Source of the DNA: Oscillibacter valericigenes
Lineage (GTDB): Bacteria; Bacillota; Clostridia; Oscillospirales; Oscillospiraceae
DNA length: 64,000 nt
Assembly (NCBI RefSeq): GCF_021531915.1
Contig: NZ_JAFBIV010000009.1
Coordinates: 25,113-89,112 of the forward strand
Reading direction: 5' to 3'
A program made the position numbers and the translations under genes. Positions within the stretch are counted from its first letter, which is position 1. The number at the start of each line of letters is the position of its first letter. Of the stretch, positions 38,790 through 46,061 are shown piece by piece. The notes beneath the pieces are model-generated. The model was not told the DNA's origin. It worked only from the letters and a program-made list of their open reading frames with translations, and made no database searches.

Positions 38790-39437
38790 ATGCGAAACAA
38801 ATTTGACGAGCAGCTGCAGCGGCTCCATGTGGAGCTGATCCAGATGGGCGCCGCCTGCGAGGACGCCATTTCCGCCGCGGCGGAGGCCCTGCTGAAGGGT
38901 AACGATTTTCTGGTGCCCGCCGCCCTGGAGGCGGAGCGGGACTTGGACCGCCGGGAGCGGGAGGTGGAAAACCTGTGCTTGAAGCTCCTGCTGCAACAAC
39001 AGCCGGTGGCCCGGGACCTGCGGGAGATCTCCGCTGCCCTGAAAATGATCTCCGACCTGGAGCGCATCGGCGACCAGGCGGCGGACATCGCGGAGCTGGT
39101 CTCCTACGTCCGGGTGCCGGACGGCTCCGGCGTGCTGCACATCGCGGACATGACCCGGGCGGTCATCGGCATGGTGACCGACAGCGTGGATTCCTTCGTG
39201 AAGAAGGATCTGGAGCTGGCCCGTGCCGTCTGCGCCGCCGACGACCGGGTGGACGCACTGTTCGAGCAGGTCAAGCGGGAATTGATCGACATGATCGCCG
39301 CCGATGCCGCCTGGGGCCAGCAGGGTCTTGATCTACTGATGGTCGCCAAGTACCTGGAACGCATCGGTGACCACGCCACCAATGTGGCGGAATGGGTGGA
39401 ATATTCCATTACAGGTATACACCCTTCAAATAATTAA
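38790..39437 (+). CDS. phoU: PhoU-type phosphate signalling protein
   Basis: The 215-residue all-helical protein has two PhoU three-helix repeats with the acidic metal motifs EKxxD-like DLERIGDQAADIAE (about residue 92) and KYLERIGDHATNVAEW (about 194). PhoU links the Pst transporter to the PhoR kinase. AAGGAGG precedes ATG 38790 by eight bases, and it begins 13 bases after pstB. Confidence 0.94.
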   Translation: MRNKFDEQLQRLHVELIQMGAACEDAISAAAEALLKGNDFLVPAALEAERDLDRREREVENLCLKLLLQQQPVARDLREISAALKMISDLERIGDQAADIAELVSYVRVPDGSGVLHIADMTRAVIGMVTDSVDSFVKKDLELARAVCAADDRVDALFEQVKRELIDMIAADAAWGQQGLDLLMVAKYLERIGDHATNVAEWVEYSITGIHPSNN

Positions 39438-39480
39438 AGGGAGTCGGCGATGCCGCTCCCGCCGAAAGGAGAGACCGGCA

Positions 39481-40140
39481 TTGCTGACCTTTGAAGATGT
39501 GAAAAACAACGCCGCCATCCGCACCTATATCCAGCGGGCGGACGAATCCCTCATCGCTCTGGGCTTCACGGAGCACAGCTTCGCCCACGTCACCATGGTG
39601 GCGGAGAACGCCGCCTACATTCTGGAGACCCTGGGCTACCCCGCCCGGACGGTGGAGCTTACACGCATCGCCGCGTTTCTCCACGACATCGGCAACCTGG
39701 TGAACCGGGTGGACCACTCCCAGTCCGGCGCGGTGATGGCGTTCCGTATTCTGGACAACCTGAACTGCGACCCGGAGGAGATCGCCACCATTGTCACCGC
39801 CATCGGCAACCACGACGAGGGTACCGGCCAGCCGGTAAACGCCGTGGCGGCGGCGCTGATCCTGGCGGACAAGTCCGACGTCCGCCGCAGTCGTGTCCGC
39901 AACCAGGACCCCGCCACCTTCGACATCCATGACCGGGTGAACTACTCGGTGAAAAAGTCCCAGCTGAAGATCAACGAGGAGCATACGCTCATCAAGCTGA
40001 AGCTGTCGGTGGATACAAAGTACGGCTCCGTCATGGACTATTTTGAGATTTTCATGGGCCGTATGATCCTCTGCCGGAAGGCGGCGGAGAAGCTGGGACT
40101 GCAGTTCAAGCTGATGATCAACGAGCAGCAGCTCATTTAA
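39481..40140 (+). CDS. HD-domain phosphohydrolase within the phosphate operon
   Basis: A 219-residue protein with TTG start 39481, nine bases after AAAGGAGA. It has HD-domain metal residues: H in GFTEHSFAHV, the HD pair in AAFLHDIGNLVNRVDHSQSGA, H in AIGNHDEG, and D in ILADKSDVRRSR. HD proteins hydrolyse nucleotide or other phosphomonoesters. It lies between phoU and the response regulator in the same direction with short gaps, so it may belong to the phosphate response. I do not recognise a named family, and the substrate is unknown. Confidence 0.8.
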   Translation: MLTFEDVKNNAAIRTYIQRADESLIALGFTEHSFAHVTMVAENAAYILETLGYPARTVELTRIAAFLHDIGNLVNRVDHSQSGAVMAFRILDNLNCDPEEIATIVTAIGNHDEGTGQPVNAVAAALILADKSDVRRSRVRNQDPATFDIHDRVNYSVKKSQLKINEEHTLIKLKLSVDTKYGSVMDYFEIFMGRMILCRKAAEKLGLQFKLMINEQQLI

Positions 40141-40184
40141 GGCGTGCTGGCCCGCCTGCGGGCGGACCTACATAGGAGGCAACT

Positions 40185-40853
40185 ATGATCTACTTACTGG
40201 AAGACGACGACAGCATCCGGGACTTGGTTCTCTACACCCTGCAAAGCCAGGGCATGGAGGCCCGCGGCTTCGAACGCCCCTCCGCGTTCTGGAAGGCCGT
40301 GGCAGAGCGTATCCCCTCCCTGGTACTGCTGGATATCATGCTGCCGGAAGAGGACGGCATCTCTGTGCTGAAGACCCTCCGCTCCTCCGCCAGGACCTGC
40401 CGGCTGCCGGTCATCATGCTGACGGCCAAGGGCACGGAGTACGACAAGGTCCTGGGCCTGGACGCCGGGGCGGACGACTACCTGGCAAAGCCCTTCGGCA
40501 TGATGGAGCTGCTCTCCCGTATCCGGGCGCTGCTGCGCCGGACGGAGCGGGATGCAGATACCTACCACTGCGGCGTGCTGACCGTGGATCAGATCCGCCA
40601 CATTGTCACGGTGAACAGTCAGGAGGTCGCGCTGACCCAGAAGGAGTTCGAGGTGCTGTGCCTGCTGCTGAAAAACAGGGGGCAGGTGCTCTCCCGGGAG
40701 AGGCTCATCGAGGACGTGTGGGGCTACGCCTTCACCGGCGAGAGCCGGACAGTGGACGTTCACGTCCGCACCCTCCGGCAGAAGCTGGGGGAGGCGGGGG
40801 CCTACATCGAGACCGTCCGGGGCTACGGCTACAAGATCAGCCGGGAAAGCTGA
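40185..40853 (+). CDS. phoP: OmpR/PhoP-type response regulator
   Basis: The 222-residue protein has a receiver domain with acidic pocket EDDD (residues 6-9), phosphoacceptor Asp50 (LVLLDIMLP), Thr80 and Lys102 (YLAKPFG), and a C-terminal winged helix (LTQKEFEVLCLLLKNRGQVLSRE, RTVDVHVRTLRQKLGE). Next to phoR and the Pst genes it is the likely PhoP/PhoB that binds the TTAACN repeats before pstS. AGGAGG lies six bases before ATG 40185. Confidence 0.92.
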   Translation: MIYLLEDDDSIRDLVLYTLQSQGMEARGFERPSAFWKAVAERIPSLVLLDIMLPEEDGISVLKTLRSSARTCRLPVIMLTAKGTEYDKVLGLDAGADDYLAKPFGMMELLSRIRALLRRTERDADTYHCGVLTVDQIRHIVTVNSQEVALTQKEFEVLCLLLKNRGQVLSRERLIEDVWGYAFTGESRTVDVHVRTLRQKLGEAGAYIETVRGYGYKISRES

Positions 40854-40862
40854 GGACGGCCT

Positions 40863-42515
40863 ATGACAAAACGGATCTTCCGCGCTATCCTGACGGTGGC
40901 GCTGACGGTGCTGCTGGCAAGTCTGGTACTCATCGTGGGCGTACTCCACGGCTATTTTCAGGATCGGGTCCTGGACGAGCTTTCCAGCCGCACCGCTTAC
41001 ATCGCCCTGGGTGTCGAGCATGAGGGCGTGGAGTACCTAGAGGACGGCTTCCCCAACGACTGCCGGGTCACTTGGGTGGGCGCCGACGGCGCCGTCCTCT
41101 GGGACAACCGGGAGGATTCCACCCGGATGGAGAACCACGCCGACCGCCCGGAGGTCCACGAGGCGCTGCTGCTGGGCAAGGGCCACGCCGCCCGGTATTC
41201 GGATACATTAGCTCAAAAGACGCTGTACTACGCCCTGCGGCTGTCCGACGGCTCTGTGCTACGGGTGTCGGATACTCAGTATTCCGTGTGGATGCTGGTG
41301 CTTCAGGCGCTGCAGCCTGTGGCGCTGGTGATGGTGTTGGCCTTCTGCCTGGCGCTGTGGCTGGCAGGCCGCCTGGCCCGACAGCTGGTGGAGCCCATCA
41401 ACGCTATGGATCTGAACGACCCCGGTGAGGAGATTGGCTATGAGGAGCTGGCGCCCCTGGTGGGCAAGCTCCGCAGCCAGAAGCGGCAGATCAGCCGCCA
41501 GATGGAGGACCTGCGCCGCAGCCGGGAGGAATTCGCCGCCATCACGGAGAATATGAGCGAGGGCCTGCTCATCATTGACCGGGAAACCCGGGTGCTGTCC
41601 TATAACGCCGCCGCTCTGCGGCTGCTGGACGCCCTGACCCCGGTGGAGGAGAACAGCGTCCTGGCCCTGAACCGGGAGCCGGGCTTCCGCCGCTGCGTGG
41701 AGGAGGCCCTGGCGGGCCGCCGCAGGGAAGAGCTGCTGGAGAGGGAGGACACCTGCTGCCGGGTGCTTGCCAACCCGGTGGAGCAGGACGGCGCCGTCAC
41801 CGGCGCGGTGCTCATCGTATTGGATGTGACGGAGAAGGAGCGGCGGGAGGCCCTACGGCGTGAGTTCACCGCCAATGTGTCCCACGAACTGAAAACGCCC
41901 TTGACGGCCATCCTGGGCACGGCGGAGATTCTGGAAAACGGCATGGTGAAGCCGGAGGACATCCCCCACTTCGCGGGCAACATTCGCCGGGAAGCCCAGC
42001 GCCTTATCGGCTTGGTGAACGACATCATCAAGCTCTCCCGCCTGGATGAGGGCGACACCGCAGCCCCGTGGGAGATGGTGGATCTTCACGCTATGGCGGA
42101 AGAAGTTCTGCGCCAATTAGCGCCTGCCGCAGAGAAACAGCGGGTCACCATGACGGTGGAGGGCAGCGTCGGCCCCGTCCGGGGCGTTCCCCAGATTATA
42201 GAGGAGATCATCTACAATCTCTGTGATAACGCCATCGCGTACAACAAGCCTGGCGGCAGTGTGTGGGTCACCTTGACCTCCACGCCGGAGGGGGAGCGAG
42301 TGACGGTGGCGGACACGGGCATCGGCATCCCCCCGGAGCTGCGGGAGCGGGTGTTCGAGCGGTTCTACCGGGTGGATAAGAGCCATTCCGGCGGCGGGAC
42401 AGGTCTGGGACTTTCTATCGTGAAGCACGGCGCGGCCTATCTGGGCGCCTGTATAGAACTTGACAGCGAACTGGGAAAAGGCAGCATTTTTACGTTGACA
42501 TTCCCTCCTGTATAG
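40863..42515 (+). CDS. phoR: PhoR-type sensor histidine kinase
   Basis: The 550-residue kinase has a first membrane helix (about 8-28), an extracytoplasmic domain of about 125 residues, a second helix (about 150-172), a HAMP-like linker, a PAS domain (about 225-330), then the H-box NVSHELKTPLTAILGTAEIL, N-box NLCDNAIAYNKPGG, G1 DTGIGIPPE, F box and G2 GTGLGLSIVKH. Layout matches Firmicutes PhoR. It starts nine bases after phoP and ends the operon. Confidence 0.93.
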   Translation: MTKRIFRAILTVALTVLLASLVLIVGVLHGYFQDRVLDELSSRTAYIALGVEHEGVEYLEDGFPNDCRVTWVGADGAVLWDNREDSTRMENHADRPEVHEALLLGKGHAARYSDTLAQKTLYYALRLSDGSVLRVSDTQYSVWMLVLQALQPVALVMVLAFCLALWLAGRLARQLVEPINAMDLNDPGEEIGYEELAPLVGKLRSQKRQISRQMEDLRRSREEFAAITENMSEGLLIIDRETRVLSYNAAALRLLDALTPVEENSVLALNREPGFRRCVEEALAGRRREELLEREDTCCRVLANPVEQDGAVTGAVLIVLDVTEKERREALRREFTANVSHELKTPLTAILGTAEILENGMVKPEDIPHFAGNIRREAQRLIGLVNDIIKLSRLDEGDTAAPWEMVDLHAMAEEVLRQLAPAAEKQRVTMTVEGSVGPVRGVPQIIEEIIYNLCDNAIAYNKPGGSVWVTLTSTPEGERVTVADTGIGIPPELRERVFERFYRVDKSHSGGGTGLGLSIVKHGAAYLGACIELDSELGKGSIFTLTFPPV

Positions 42516-42566
42516 GATGCAAAACTGCACTTTTTCTGCATATTTGAGAACTATTTTGCAATAAAG

Positions 42567-42614
42567 ACAGATATACCACAAGATTTCTGGGAAATCTTGT
42601 GGTATATCTGTTTC
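42567..42614 (+). terminator. Long hairpin after phoR
   Basis: A perfect 20-bp stem (42567-42586 with 42592-42611) closes on CTGGG. The T-run is weak. It marks the end of the phosphate cluster before the AT-rich element debris. Confidence 0.75.
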
Positions 42615-42681
42615 ATTCTGAACGAATAAATCTACATCATATTTACTAACTACACATTAGCAACCATTTTTAACGGGAGTT

Positions 42682-43013
42682 TCAAAGTTGAATTCGTTCA
42701 GAGCGCACGATTTCCTCTGCTGCAGCGCGAATACTATTCATCGCACCTACCCATGCCATCTGGTTCTCCGCTTTCAGCTGCTCCGTAACCCCTTGCTCCT
42801 GTGCCATCTGCTTCATCAAAAGCTCCAGCATCTCGTTGGCCTCCCGGTCGATTTCGTTGAGATGCTGTATCAACTGCCCAGAGGTCAGAAGTGAGATGTA
42901 AGTCCCTCTACGATGTTCCTTCAGATATTTCAGCCTCATACGGCCAAAGTGCCCGTAGGTTGCTGGTTCTTCCTCTGGCACAGCTAAATCAGGCAGGTAA
43001 TAATCGCCGTATT
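42682..43013 (-). pseudogene. TnpV-like transposon protein, 5' end lost
   Basis: The frame KYGDYYLPDLAVPEEE...YGHFGRMRLKYLKEHRRGTY...LLTSGQLIQHLNEID...EQLKAENQMAWVGAMNSIRAAAEEIV matches the small TnpV proteins of clostridial transposons. The N-terminus is replaced at 43014 by the integrase repeat, so no start codon remains. It sits at the break between the phosphate cluster and the second int copy. Confidence 0.8.
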
Positions 43014-43876
43014 TTCTGCAAGCGAAACAACTGAACAACAGATGGGGCCAGGGAGAGAACCCGGCTTTTATTGTTTTTGGGCGGTGAGAAATAGTACTTG
43101 CCGCCCTTTTGCTGTTCCCGGCGAAGTTGCTGCTTAATAAGGAGCGTTCCATGCTCTAGGTCTACACAGTCCCATGTGAGGCCAAGTACTTCCCCCTCAC
43201 GCATCCCAGAAAACAACGTAATTTTATACAGGTATTCGTGGGGATGGCCTTGAATGGCTTTTAGAAATTCGGAAACCTGAGTTTCATCAAGTGGCTGAAT
43301 TTCCTTTTTTACTACACGGGGTGGCTTGCAGGCGTCTGTTGGGTTCACTCGAATATATCCATTCAGTACTGCTTGCTGTAGCGCTTTGTGAAGCACTCCG
43401 TGGAGGCTTCGGATAGTCTTGGCTGATAGTGGCTTGACATCCTTTTTGTCAGGTTTGTGCAGACGGTTATAGAGAGCCTGAACCATGGGGGAGGTCAGAG
43501 CGTCCAGCTTGACAGACCCTAAGTTAGGGATGATGTACATTTCCATATTCCTTGTATACAGATACTTGGTGGATGGTTTTATATCCTCCAAGTATTCCTT
43601 TACCCAAGTGTCCAGCCAGTCCTTGACAGTCAGCTTTGTAGGGGCTAAATAGGTCCTTTTGTCAATCTCAACTGATATTTCCCTGAGTTTTTGTGCGACT
43701 TCTTTTTGCGTTTTTCCACTCACTGATCGTTGTATTTGTTTCCCAGTGCCGGGATCACGCTCAGTGGTGATACGACCTTCCCACCAGGTATAGGTTTTTC
43801 CATTTTTAATTTGCGTCTTCTTTCTTATTGAACCATTGCCGTTAGCGGCACGGCTCATTGTATTTTTGCGTGGCAT
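43014..43876 (-). pseudogene. int: Second integrase copy, 3' truncated
   Basis: Identical or nearly so to codons 1-287 of the integrase at 31979 (first change G to S at residue 8). It ends at VQLFRLQK, where it runs into the TnpV fragment. The HxxR, second His and Tyr catalytic residues are lost, so it cannot recombine DNA. Start ATG 43876 and its GGAGG remain. Confidence 0.92.
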
Positions 43877-44064
43877 AAATAACCTCCTTCCGCCACGCAG
43901 AACGTACCACAAAAATATGATACGCCCTGAATGGCATTTGGTCAATTATCAGCCACATGCAAAAATTGCAGCAGCGCATCTTTCGGAACTCGAATTTGAT
44001 GTCCGATGCGGACACTTCTGATTTGTCCACAGTGTATGAGGTCGTAGGCTGTGTTTCTGCCTAT
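43014..44064. repeat. 1,051-bp direct repeat, copy 2 (int-xis)
   Basis: Matches 32325-33375. The differences I see are single bases such as GAC/GAT near 43040, TGA/TAA near 43135, GGG/GCG near 43813, CCC/CTC near 43855 and CAT/CGT near 44044. Confidence 0.92.
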
Positions 44065-44133
44065 ATGTAGAATGTCGGATATATCAGCCACAGACAATAC
44101 GAGCGGTAACTAATCATAGCATGTGTATTTCAT
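43942..44133 (-). pseudogene. xis: Excisionase gene, full length but with an in-frame TAG
   Basis: ATG 44133 (GGAGG nine bases upstream) reads MKYTCYD, then TAG, then LPLVLSVADISDILHIG, RNTAYDLIHCGQIRSVRIG and a basic end, a 63-residue helix-turn-helix excisionase in length and pattern. The TAG at codon 8 probably came from CAG. A restart at TTG or GTG shortly after could still give a nearly complete protein. Confidence 0.8.
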
Positions 44134-44713
44134 ATGTTTTTTCCTCCTTCCTCGGTATTTTGACCTTGACTTTCCCGCAGGGCTAACATCCGTTCTTTCA
44201 GCTCAAGTCGAGTTTGTTCACTCAGTTTTCTGGGAGGATTGACTCGAATCCATTTTTTGGGAACTTCAACTTCAATCTAATTCGCACTTAATGACTGCAT
44301 GTAAACCTGGTTGCTTTAAATTCTTGTAATCATGATAATGCAAAGCGCGCTTGTGTTCAAAGCAATTCTTCTTATACAATCTGCAACCTCAACCTGTATC
44401 TCATAACAAAAGCAGCTTTTTGGTTGGCAACACCTGCAAAACGCAAAAAATCCCTGCTGCCATAAGGATTTTTTCCTCTTTGACAGCAGGGATAATATTT
44501 GCTTGACGATAAATGTTCAGATTGCGTGGTACGTTCTGCTTAACACATAAGAGTTTCACTCGATCCTTTTCATTTTCTCCCTTATTTTCTCCCTTAAGTA
44601 CCTAATATTACCTGGTATTACATGGGACAAGATAAAACATGGAAAGTCCGCAAACCGTTGCAAATAAAAGACTTTGGTACTAGAAGGGACTACTTAACAC
44701 GGTGTTTTTTGAA
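44134..44713. other. Right end of the island: eroded coding remnant and arm repeats
   Basis: On the minus strand 44132-44277 an open stretch (IEVEVPKKWIRVNPPRKLSEQTRLELKERM...) ends overlapping the xis start and has lost its own start, so it is an eroded small element gene. From 44280 to 44570 I see no gene, only a hairpin near 44448-44500. The TTTTCTCCCTTA repeats are at 44573-44596. Confidence 0.5.
44573..44596. repeat. Right copy of TTTTCTCCCTTA x2
   Basis: Same 24 bases as 31949-31972, 117 bases from the right attachment core; likely integrase arm-binding sites. Confidence 0.7.
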
Positions 44714-44736
44714 TTCGAGTCCTGTATCGTCCACCA
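44714..44736. repeat. Right attachment site (23-bp copy of the tRNA-Val 3' end)
   Basis: Exact repeat of 31873-31895 (TTCGAGTCCTGTATCGTCCA and CCA). The rest of the tRNA is absent. A copy of the tRNA-Val terminator follows. Confidence 0.95.
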
Positions 44737-44741
44737 CTTAA

Positions 44742-44774
44742 ACTCCTAGAGCCGCAAGGCTTTGGGAGTTTTTT
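44742..44774 (+). terminator. Original tRNA-Val terminator at the right border
   Basis: ACTCCTAGAGCC...GGCTTTGGGAGTTTTTT; the 26-base core equals 31902-31927. Confidence 0.8.
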
Positions 44775-44865
44775 GATTTTGCTGGGAATAAGGGAAAACA
44801 GGAAAATACGACAAAAATACGACACTTTTGCGAAAAAATGCCTCAATAGAGAGCGTGGGCAATAA

Positions 44866-44898
44866 AAAAGAAGGTGCATTTACGAGGCACCTTCTTTT
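44866..44898. terminator. Hairpin AAAAGAAGGTGC/GCACCTTCTTTT
   Basis: A 12-bp perfect stem with a nine-base loop and A/T runs on both sides; bidirectional type. Its parent gene is not evident. Confidence 0.7.
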
Positions 44899-44956
44899 GC
44901 TGTTTGAATGGCTTTCCGTAAAGTCTCAGGACCGGTGTGGTCATAAATCCTATTCC

Positions 44957-45249
44957 AACTGGAGGAGTCTTTCGCAGAACTGACACCAGAAGAACGATAT
45001 GCTAAGCGCCTGGAACAGGAGAAACCGGTTCTGGACGCTCTGTTGGCATGGGCAAATGAGACGATCTCCAAAACGGCACCGAAATCTGCTCTTGGAAAGG
45101 CATTGTATTACCTGCTGGAGCAGTGGCCGTACCTGGTACGCTATCTGGAAGACGGCAGACTGGAACTGAGCAACAACCGTGCTGAGCGCAGCATAAAGCC
45201 TTTTGTTATGGGCCGGAATTATGTCCTCTTCCCATTTATGTGCTATTAG
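44957..45249 (+). pseudogene. IS66-type transposase C-terminal fragment
   Basis: The open frame LEESFAELTPEERYAKRLEQ...VLDALLAWANE...GKALYYLLEQWPYLVRYLEDGRLELSNNRAERSIKPFVMGR matches the conserved C-terminus of IS66 transposases. About 400 upstream residues are missing and the end runs into unrelated sequence (YVLFPFMCY). It shows past insertion activity beside the island. Confidence 0.88.
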
Positions 45250-45401
45250 TAATCTATGGTATTGAGCACTTGCGGTTCTTGGGTTTGGTACTTTCGGAAA
45301 AACCTACTAATTTGGTATTTAAAAAATCCACAAAATTGCGACTGTACTTTTTTGCAAAAAAACAGTATTATGGAACTATCTTGTAAAAAAGGGAGCGGAC
45401 C

Positions 45402-46061
45402 ATGGAGCTGAATATCGACGAAGCTCTGCGCTATCTGGGCGCAGGGCGTCAGGCGCCGCCGGAGCTGCGGCGGGAAGCCGAAGACACGGCCCGCCGCCTG
45501 ACGGCGCGGCTGCGGCCCCGGTACACCTACCGGGTCTTCTCCCTGGAACGTAAGGACGGTGTCCTGCGCCTGCCGGAGGCGGACCTCACTCTGCCGGGAA
45601 AGGACGCCCAAACCATGCTGTCAGACTGCGGCCGGGTGGTCCTGCTGGGCTGTACCCTGGGAGTGGAATTTGAGAGTATGCTGCGGGCGGAACAGGCCCG
45701 GGACATGGCCAAGGCGGTCCTTCTGGACGCCTGCGGCAGCGCCTGGGTGGAGGCCGGCTGCGATGAGGCGGAGCGGGAGATCGCCGCCCGCTTTCCCGGT
45801 CAGTATCTGACGGACCGGTTCAGCCCTGGCTACGGGGATCTGCCCCTGAGCCTTCAGCCCGCCATCTGCGGGGCTCTGGACCTGGGGCGGCGGCTGGGGG
45901 TCCATGTGTCGGAACGGTGTTTGATGAACCCCTCCAAGTCCGTCACCGCCCTGATCGGCATTTCGGACCGGCCCCAGATGGCCCGCATCCGGGGCTGCGC
46001 TTACTGCGCCATGAGAGAGACCTGTACGCTTCGCAAGGGAGGAACACGCTGTGGGAACTGA
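45402..46061 (+). CDS. Cobalamin-dependent methionine synthase activation-domain protein
   Basis: The 219-residue protein matches the activation (SAM-binding) domain of MetH as a separate polypeptide: GCTLGVEFE, the SPGYGDLPLSLQP motif (about residue 146), VHVSERCLMNPSKSVTALIGI, and a cysteine-rich end CAYCAMRETC. In this split form it should bind SAM and help restore oxidised cob(II)alamin on MetH. GGGAG lies eight bases before ATG 45402. It is the first of a three-gene overlapping operon. The C-terminal cysteines could carry electrons for the reduction. Confidence 0.88.
   Translation: MELNIDEALRYLGAGRQAPPELRREAEDTARRLTARLRPRYTYRVFSLERKDGVLRLPEADLTLPGKDAQTMLSDCGRVVLLGCTLGVEFESMLRAEQARDMAKAVLLDACGSAWVEAGCDEAEREIAARFPGQYLTDRFSPGYGDLPLSLQPAICGALDLGRRLGVHVSERCLMNPSKSVTALIGISDRPQMARIRGCAYCAMRETCTLRKGGTRCGN

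Larger units (their letters stand above)
31896..44736. mobile_element. Integrated genomic island at tRNA-Val carrying a phosphate regulon
   Basis: Borders are 23-bp direct repeats (31873-31895 and 44714-44736). Contents in order: tyrosine integrase, cut excisionase, fragments of a mobilisation protein and a flavin oxidoreductase, the complete pst-phoU-HD-phoP-phoR set, a TnpV fragment, a cut integrase copy, and a second excisionase. AT-rich element parts flank the GC-rich phosphate genes. Confidence 0.75.

Noticed and set aside
42515..42681. Gene between phoR and the TnpV fragment
   Set aside because: Only a hairpin and AT-rich sequence; no frame with a ribosome site.
45250..45401. Possible cobalamin or SAM riboswitch before the methionine synthase operon
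   Set aside because: The region is short and AT-rich with no B12-box or SAM-type stem pattern that I can see.
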